Shown piece by piece: positions 57,636 to 64,000 of a DNA stretch of 64,000 nt. The notes below the pieces were generated by a model. That model saw nothing but the letters and a program-made list of their open reading frames with translations. It was not told where the DNA came from and did no database searches. Source of the stretch: Ceratopteris richardii (taxonomy: Eukaryota; Streptophyta; Polypodiopsida; Polypodiales; Pteridaceae); contig CM035439.1 in the NCBI GenBank assembly GCA_020310875.1, positions 139,935,852 through 139,999,851 on the forward strand, in the 5' to 3' direction. Positions within the stretch are counted from its first letter, which is position 1, and every line of letters begins with the position of its first letter. Made by a program: the position numbers and the translations under genes.

Positions 57636-58606
57636 TCCTCTCTGCCCAAACTTGAGGCACCTAGTAAACATGTCTCTAAAGGCTGAATTTTGCACAAAAT
57701 GCAGTGTTCCTCATTCCCAAAAGATGGTTCGGTTTGAGTTTCTAAGAAATCATAGCTTGTCCACAGTGATGTATGTGGCCCTATATAGACACTCTCTTTT
57801 GGAAACTAGTTTTGCTTCGTGACTTTCATTGATGTTTTTTCTAGGAATCATGGGTATATCCATTGAAAGCAAAGTCCAAAGTGTTTATGCTTTAAACAAT
57901 TTCTGGTTTTGGCCAAAAATATGTCAGCATGTAAAATGGGCACCCTTTGTTCTGATCGAGGGGAGGAATATATGTCTTCTAATTTTAATGCATTTCTAGC
58001 TGAACGTGGGATAAAACATGTGTACAATGCCATATATACCTCAACATAATGGATTTGTTGAACGAAAGAATAGTTCACTCATGGAGATGATGCAAGAGTC
58101 ACACTTTACCACATAGTTTTTGGTTTGAGACTATTATGTGTGCAGCATATGTACTTAACAGGTATCCCACTAAAGCATTGTAGTCTATCACTCCATATGA
58201 GGCTTGGCATGGTCGGAAGCCATCTGTTGCTCACTTGTGTGTGTTTGGTTATTTGGCATATGCATTAGTGCCTGAACAACAACGTAGGAAGTTGGATGAT
58301 AAAGGAGTGAAATGTTTTTTTTTTACGATTCTGAAAGTAAAGGCTATTGTCTATATCATCCACATACTAAATGCATTTTGGTTAGTTGTGATGTTGTTTT
58401 TGTGGAAGATGTTATTCAGCCATTACTTTCATGTACTAAGGAAACATCAATTAGCTCCAAAGACATGTATGACACTTTGCTACCTCTTTTTACAGGTGGA
58501 CAGGCTAGTGTTGGTCCTAATGAGGCAACTTCTTAGCCTTTACAAGTTTCATGTGATGATGTAGATTATTCCATTTTTTATGCAGATTTACATGATGCAT
58601 TTGTTG
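57636..58606 (+). pseudogene. copia-3 integrase-region fragment
   Basis: Plus-strand copy of the segment found reversed at 54480-55500. It starts within the GAG-pre-integrase domain (CTCTGCCCAAACTTGAGGCA equals the LPKLEA codons) and runs through the integrase core (YMSSNFNAFLAERGIKH by translation across shifts) to the linker with SSKDMYDTLLPLF (58455-58495), FTGGQASVGPNEATS and YADLHDAF. It is cut by CACTA-3 at 58607. Upstream parts are missing. Many stops, older-looking than copia-2. Confidence 0.85.
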
Positions 58607-58910
58607 CACTACAACAGATCAGCCGTATACCGAGGTTTTTATCGAGGGAAATGAATGCACATATTTTTGCCTCGATGTCGGTGTAGGTGTCGGTATGCGC
58701 ATCAATATTAGGTCATCGATATGGGCGTCGGTATGGGCATCGGTATGGGCGTCGGTATAAGTGTCAGTATAAACATCGGTAATACCGATGCCCATACTGA
58801 CACCTCTTGTGGGTGTATCATTGCATATACCGGCGCCCACTGGGTGTACCGATGGTTATTCCGATGACATTCCTGGGAGTAGCGTCGCTTATACCGATGA
58901 TCATATCTAC
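58607..58910 (-). repeat. CACTA-3 terminal and subterminal repeats
   Basis: At least eight copies of a GGCATCGGTATG / GGGCGTCGGTAT word in both orientations between 58670 and 58900, probable TNP1-binding sites. One copy near 58880, AGCGTCGCTTATACCGATG, fuses the CACTA-1 word with the CACTA-3 word. Confidence 0.8.
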
Positions 58911-58920
58911 AAAAAAAAAT

Positions 58921-58998
58921 TTGGGCAAAGTGTGTTGTCTTTTGCTACAACAAGATTACCATGATGTTGCTTAGCAAAAGACAATACACTCTACCCAA
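58921..58998. repeat. Foldback hairpin in the CACTA-3 end
   Basis: Arms 58921-58947 and 58972-58998 pair with three mismatches in 27 bases (TTGGGCAAAGTGTG... against its partner), with an inner CAACA/TGTTG pair. Possible small-RNA precursor or relic of a miniature element. Confidence 0.65.
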
Positions 58999-59102
58999 GA
59001 AAAACCGAGTACATGTGATGTGTACTCTAATGTCAACCAAAACATGATTTCATAAAACAGAATATTATTGGACACAAAAGAGATAATCAGAATGAAGAAT
59101 GA

Positions 59103-60482
59103 TGTTGGAAACAATGCCAATTGGTTCATTTGCTCACAATGTTTTAGGTTGTGTAGGCTTTTGGATAGCTCTTGTATAACCAAAACGCGTTGGGCGCGTG
59201 GCTACGTCATCTGCCTCCTATCCTAGTGATCAAAGTTCGATCCCCGATCGGCGCAGCGCGAAGACATCTTTGTGATTTTATATGTACAGCGGACGACGGA
59301 TGGACAACGAAGCTTTTCAAACTTGCTTTATTGCGATAAGCAATCGCTAGTGATTTATTGCTTTTGAAGTGCTTTTCAGAGTACACAAAATACTATAAAA
59401 GAAGCACTTTGGGCTCATTGTAAGCATCCTTCACCTAGTATTCAACACAAGCTTGGAGCTTGGACCTCAATAGAGGTGGTGTTTCTTCAAGCACATGGGG
59501 CAGCCATGGTGCTAACTTGAAGCATGTTGAGGAGCAGCTATGGAGTTCTTCTTAATGATTCTTCTTGGAGAAGATGAAGGGTGTGCTTACACTCTAGCTC
59601 ATGGAGAGGAGGTTATCTCTTGTTCATGGCAAGAAGACTTGGTCATTAGCAGCTTGATGGTGAGGATCGGCCATCTACATGTTGTAGTTGAAGATTGTCT
59701 TCTACAAGAAGATGTCGGGCTACTTCAAAGACATTGGATGGTGGTTAACATAAGATTCACATCTTATGTTAAGTATTCATGTACATATTCTCTTTATGCA
59801 CACAGGTACTACTTGAATTTTATGGAGGCAGTAGCGTTCATATCAGGAGGAGTCCTATTCAGCATAGGTACAAGAGAAACAATACGTATATGCTTTATGC
59901 ATATTTGGATGAGGTGTTTGAGAAGGTGTTTTCACATGAGTTTGAGGATTTCCGGTAGCAAACTTGTTAGCATTCTTTGCTACTTTTTAAGTATGTGATC
60001 TTTTCACACACGTATCTAACTTAGGGTCTTCCATAGCCTAAAGGTTAGATGAGGGTTTGTTGATTATCAGTTTCACACTGATCCTTCCTCTTTCAGTCAC
60101 TCATATGCACTCTTCTATAACCTATTAGGTCACACATCTCATGTATATTTAGATTTCTGCCCATACATCTGAATATGTTTGTTACATTTGTACATCCACT
60201 CTTCCATCTATTTCTCATCACATAGAGTGGTTGAGAGTTTTGCTCCCATATTGTACATTCAACATTGGTATATATGATACTATGAGTAAGCGATGGCTTA
60301 CATATCACCTTACACATGTCGTCTATTCTTTCTCTATCTTTGTCTCATCATCTGTATGATTAAGTTGTGGTATGTTCATGTTTTGTCAATATTGAAAGAT
60401 TGCTAGATTCTATGTTGTATATGCCGGACCTATGGAACCATGGACCTGTGACATGAGCTAAGGGCCTACCTCATTTCCAACA
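59103..60482. repeat. Solo LTR or LTR-like insertion with 5 bp target duplication
   Basis: 1,380 bases bounded by TGTTGGAAAC...ATTTCCAACA, flanked on both sides by AATGA (59098-59102 and 60483-60487). This is the signature of an LTR retrotransposon reduced to one LTR. It contains CTATAAAAGAAGC near 59390 as a TATA box. An ORF at 59540-59998 has no recognised content. Family unknown; no relative elsewhere in the window. Confidence 0.8.
59188..59257 (+). other. tRNA-like / SINE-head-like segment in the solo LTR
   Basis: TTGGGCGCGTGGCTACGTC followed about 45 bases on by AAGTTCGATCCCC, which fits a pol III B box (GTTCGANNC). The A box is weak. Not a complete tRNA: the anticodon arm does not fold convincingly. 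Could be a SINE head or chance. Confidence 0.35.
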
Positions 60483-60772
60483 AATGAACCATGAGCCATG
60501 AACCATGTACAAAAAGAGTTATATATTTCATAAATGAAGCATGTACAAGAGTATGGCAAACCACTGTCATATATATACGCTTTTACAAAATGTGGCAAAG
60601 CAATGCATTGCCATATAAAAATCAAATACAAAATTTTGGTGTGCCACTACCATACACATGCAAAGAACGTTCCATATCAACAGTCTTGCAACAAAGAACA
60701 TTAATGAAATGAGATAAATTCACATGAAATTTACAAACAACAAGTAAAAACCAAGTTTATAAATTAATCACC

Positions 60773-62000
60773 TCATTGCAAACGCTCCCATGAAACGACC
60801 ACACCGCATCCCTCCAAGTCCTCCAATAGTGCGGTCAATCCATGATGATATCCATAAGCCTCCTCTGTTCGTGTTGGAGGACGACCCATTGCCAATTCCT
60901 GCAGCAAGTATACAAAACATTAGAGGAACATACATGAGAAACTTAACACAAACAAATTCAATAAATCAAATGGTACTTACAAACTCATGATGCATCGTGT
61001 CATATCCACCGCTACCCAAATGTGACGGTCCAACCGTATCTAAACATGTGGTTGTGGCATCTCGCTGTTCGCAATATCGGTCAGGAGTCTACTGCTGCTC
61101 GTCACAAACCATATCCCACTCCTCAGCATCTAACCATGCAGGCTTTGGTAAGCCTGCTCTGAAAGCATCACGAGCCTCGGATCATTGATGGGACATAACT
61201 TCATGTGCGATGTGCAGAATCCACTTTGAACTGACAAGAGGCTGTCCATCAGTTGGTCGAAACTCCTGATAAATCATCTATGTGATGTAATTCTTCTGAT
61301 CTTTATCTTGTTCACTCCATTACAACATGATAGAGTGTCGAAACTGTATGGAGCAAAGCTATCATATATATGCATGCATTTCTTTGCCAGCCACATCCAT
61401 CACCGGAGCTCCATCTCAGATACTATACACCTTGGAGTCATCATGGTCATGACCCAAGGTGTACGTGGTGTTCCACGTGGTGTACCGCGTGGCGTACCTA
61501 CATCTGAGGTACTTGTCCTTGGCGTAGTGGCGAGCGACACAACGTCCATCGCACTGCCTCCACAACAGCCGCCTCCTCCAGACCTACTTGGTAGATCCAC
61601 TCCTAGAACCTCCTGCTCCAGAGTGTGACCTCGACCTACAAGACAGGCCATAACCTATATTGCGATGAGGTGTCGAACACAGATGTCTACTACTACAACC
61701 AATAGGGGATGGCTGAAAAGATGGTCGTGGTGGAGTCATAAAGCTAGGAGATGTACCTCCTGTGGGAGTAGCACCACCCGCACGAGTGACACCGGCAGGA
61801 GTGACACCGATGGGAGTGACACCGATGGGAGTGAGGTCGGCAAGAGTGAGGTCGCCAAGAGTGATCTCGGGAGGAGTGCTACCACGAGCGATCCAATACT
61901 GTGATGTAGTGGCCATATACGCGGGAGGTACCTGAGAGATGAACTCTAATAACTGCTTCTCTATCATGGAATGTGGAGTGACTAGAGGACTGTCTCCCAT
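60773..62000 (-). pseudogene. CACTA-3 TNP1-like gene
   Basis: Minus strand. First exon from ATG 62000, after a TTATAG acceptor: MGDSPLVTPHSMIEKQLLEF, then a tandem TPIGV/TPAGV repeat and a Ser/Arg-rich part to 61584; GTPRGTPRGTPRT repeats at about 61450-61500 are in another frame. A conserved block (61015-61290) reads FRPTDGQPLVSSKWILHIAH, AFRAGLPKPAWLDAEEWDM and TVGPSHLGSGGYDTMHHEF, with TGA and TAG interruptions. A GTAAGT donor (60980) and GCAG acceptor (60899) join it in frame to ELAMGRPPTRTEEAYGYHHG and a TGA at 60773-60775. The GPSHLGSGGY block corresponds to HLGQMGHNGF of CACTA-1. Probably the Ptta/En/Spm accessory transposase. Damaged. Confidence 0.7.
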
Positions 62001-62122
62001 CGTGCTCTATAACAAAAGAACTCAAATAATTAGCATGTGATAATAAAGGTAATATAAAGAAATGATAGCGTACAAAAAAACCTAGAAAAAAAAACAAAAA
62101 TTAGTACGTACAAGTGTTTGAT

Positions 62123-64000
62123 TCAAAAATCCTCTAGTCTAGCATCCTCTTGGAGATCCGATGCACCGAGAATATCTATCTCTATAATGATGAACTCTAA
62201 ATCACTTGCTATGCTGGTTTCTTCTTGATCATTGTCTATTGCTTCGTTCTGTATTTCATCTTCTTCAATGACCTCTTCTTCTCGAACAATGATCTCTTCC
62301 TCCTCAACTATCAAATGAATCTCTGAGTCCACTACAGATGGACTTTCTTCTACATCTATGTTCTCACAAATTTGTCTACTACGTGGGGTGACTTGTAAAA
62401 CAAATAGTCACTCTGGTTCTTTTGAATCTGTTATAAAAACAACTTGCTCACAGTGCTCGGGAAGTACAAATGTATCCCTTTCATCCATCCATAATTTTGT
62501 GGAGTCGACTTGAAGCAAACCGCTTTTATCCTGCCTCACTGTTGCATTTCTTCCAGAGCTGACTACTTTGAACCATTTCACATCAAAAACAAAGTAATAA
62601 AACTTCCTAAAAGATAGTTTCAAGATATCTTGAATCACACCACAATAATCTAGCTGGCATTCTTGAGCATTATCATCTCTTGCACTCGCTCTACTTTTGT
62701 GCAAAAATTTCACCATCACCCCAATATCAAAAGTGGACCTATTTTTATCGATTCGTGCGATCCGAAAGTGACGTCCATGAGACCATAGTGCACCGTATTT
62801 AGTATACTCCCAATCACATCCCTTTGCGAGTTCTTCTTCTTCTTCTTCAGAGATATCTTCACCTGATGCTTTTGCTTGTGAAACCGTTGTATCTAGCCAT
62901 CTGCTCATTGGAAAAGGTGGAAGAGGTCGAAGACTTTCTGGAAGAGGCAAAAATCGAGTGGAACGATTCCTTCAAAACTGAGCTCTTTCTTTTGTGTTGG
63001 TTTCCTTGGCAAGCTCATACTTTTCTAAACACTTTTGCATAGGCTCAGAGTTAACTGTGCAAAACTTCATTGCCTTCTCTCTGAAATCTGCATCCATTTT
63101 TCTTTGCAATCCTTTACCTTGTGGTTCATCGCCTATGAGACGAACATCTTCATCATCGCTCCATAAGCGAGGCATTTCAGGATCCGACATACGTAGAAAC
63201 TCACTTATGAATACAAGAGACTCTTGTACAAGCCATCCCTCTGCCATGCTACCCTCTGGGCGTGCTCTCTGTCGAACAAACCCTTTTAATGTCTTCATAA
63301 AGCACTCTAAGGAGAACATCCATCGACTATGGACTGTTCCTGCTATTGCAACTTCATCTACGACACCAACTAGTAAATGAAGTTGAATAGTGAGAATACT
63401 TGTGGGAAAGTACTTCTCTACCATACAAACAGTCTCGATAGCATTGAGTTTCGCACTCTCTATGCTATCTCTATTTATCTCTAGAAGAGATCCACCGTAC
63501 TAAAAAACTAATTTTATAAATAATTCTTCGTACATCCTTTGAAAGACAATCTTTTAGGGCTACAAGGAGCACAAACTGTAAAAACTTGTGCCAATCATGA
63601 GACTTGAGCCCTCCAAGATTGTCGTTTCGTGTGAAAGCAGTCTTTAGACACCTCATGCATCCAGTAGGTATCCGAAACTCTGAAATTGTTTTCTTCACTT
63701 GTTTCTCTTCCACCCTGTGAAACATCCAAGGAGCTCTTGGTAACGATACTATTCCATTGGGCTTAGTAATTGCCCACAACTCTCGCATACAACCTCGCTC
63801 TTCTAAGTCCTCCCTTTGTGCTTTTCTTTCTTTCTTTCAGATCAAATTCTTCCAAAGAATCTCTCCCACATTCTTAAAAATATGCATCGGGTCTACCAAA
63901 TGATTGATCAATAATTCACTCCAATAAGGGAGTTCATGAAAAACGGACAACCGTTTCATGCCAACGATTGGATTTTCTGAATCCCATAATTGTTTCCAAT
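62123..64000 (-). pseudogene. CACTA-3 TNP2 transposase, C-terminal half
   Basis: Main transposase, which would cut at the element ends. Minus strand, in order: tnp2 catalytic region LPYWSELLINHLVDPMHIFK (63860-63950; the Asp-Pro-Met-His block corresponds to the usual LDVMHIEKN). DUF4218: LKSHDWHKFLQFVLLVAL (63560-63610), MVEKYFPTSILTIQLHL, SRWMFSLECFMKTLKGFV, RARPEGSMAEGW. DUF4216: KYGALWSHGRHFRIARI, QLDYCGVIQDILKLSFRKF, FDVKWFKVVSSGRNATV, LPEHCEQVVFI. An acidic tail ends at 62123. Breaks: TGA at 63837-63839, 62972-62974 and 62408-62410, and one frameshift near 63480. N-terminal part is outside the window. Confidence 0.88.

Larger units (their letters stand above)
58607..64000 (-). mobile_element. 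CACTA transposon CACTA-3, continues past the window
   Basis: Starts with CACTACAACAGATCAGC directly after copia-3; the preceding TTG is the likely target triplet. Subterminal repeats, a foldback, a nested solo LTR, a TNP1-like gene and the 3' half of a TNP2 gene follow, both genes on the minus strand. It is a different CACTA family from CACTA-1/2 by terminal and subterminal sequence. Confidence 0.88.

Noticed and set aside
59185-59260. A functional tRNA gene
   Set aside because: Only the B box is convincing; the acceptor and anticodon stems do not pair properly.
59540-59998. ORF of 152 codons as a gene in the solo LTR
   Set aside because: No recognisable domain or codon pattern, and it lies inside an LTR-like segment bounded by a target duplication.

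Overview
This window looks like repeat-rich, non-genic DNA from a large-genome land plant. The evidence is the mix of elements: Ty3/gypsy and Ty1/copia LTR retrotransposons (the copia ones with the usual plant initiator-Met tRNA primer site), L1-type LINEs with a zinc-knuckle ORF1, and CACTA (En/Spm) transposons with TNP1-like and TNP2-like genes. I see no convincing host gene, rRNA, tRNA gene or CRISPR array. The sequence alone does not separate fern, lycophyte, gymnosperm and angiosperm. Almost everything is transposons nested in transposons, at different stages of decay.

Left block (1-22327). A nearly complete 14 kb Ty3/gypsy element (gypsy-1, +) sits in a long CA/TA-rich tract that lies just 5' of the TNP1-like gene of CACTA-1 (+). 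That gene spans 15887-18824, has seven exons and still splices into one open frame. CACTA-1 ends at 21093 inside the gag of a copia element (copia-1, -), whose 230 bp LTR ends at 22327.

Middle block (22328-42354). First comes the 3' end of an unrecognised LTR retrotransposon (coiled-coil ORF, polypurine tract, LTR to 24892). Then comes an L1-type LINE (LINE-1, +), split by a 4.03 kb element with 26 bp perfect terminal inverted repeats (29160-33191). That element has no recognisable transposase, carries two interleaved inverted repeats and contains about 13 copies of a 17 bp palindrome. Two more LINEs follow: LINE-2, with an internal deletion, and LINE-3, with ORF1, endonuclease and reverse transcriptase.

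Right block (42355-64000). It starts with a copia LTR scrap, a second, older CACTA copy in reverse (CACTA-2), and a second gypsy copy in reverse (gypsy-2, truncated in its RT region at about 54053). Gypsy-2 is fused there to a truncated copia-2 (-), which is itself inserted in an oppositely oriented copia-3 fragment (+). From 58607 a third CACTA (CACTA-3, -) runs off the window, with a 1.38 kb solo LTR inside it.

The strongest candidate for something undescribed is the gypsy family. Both copies have a second retropepsin-like domain downstream of integrase, and gypsy-1 also has the usual one upstream of RT; gypsy-2 has lost that part. Both copies carry two tandem H2C2 zinc modules before the integrase core, a pol tail with repeated W-V-P-K motifs, and a huge third ORF of about 1,400 codons that ends at the polypurine tract. 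The Gag frame of gypsy-1 appears to start inside the LTR. Gag would package the RNA, PR/RT/RNase H/INT would process, copy and integrate it, and the role of the third protein is unknown. The second candidate is the palindrome-rich inverted-repeat element in LINE-1.
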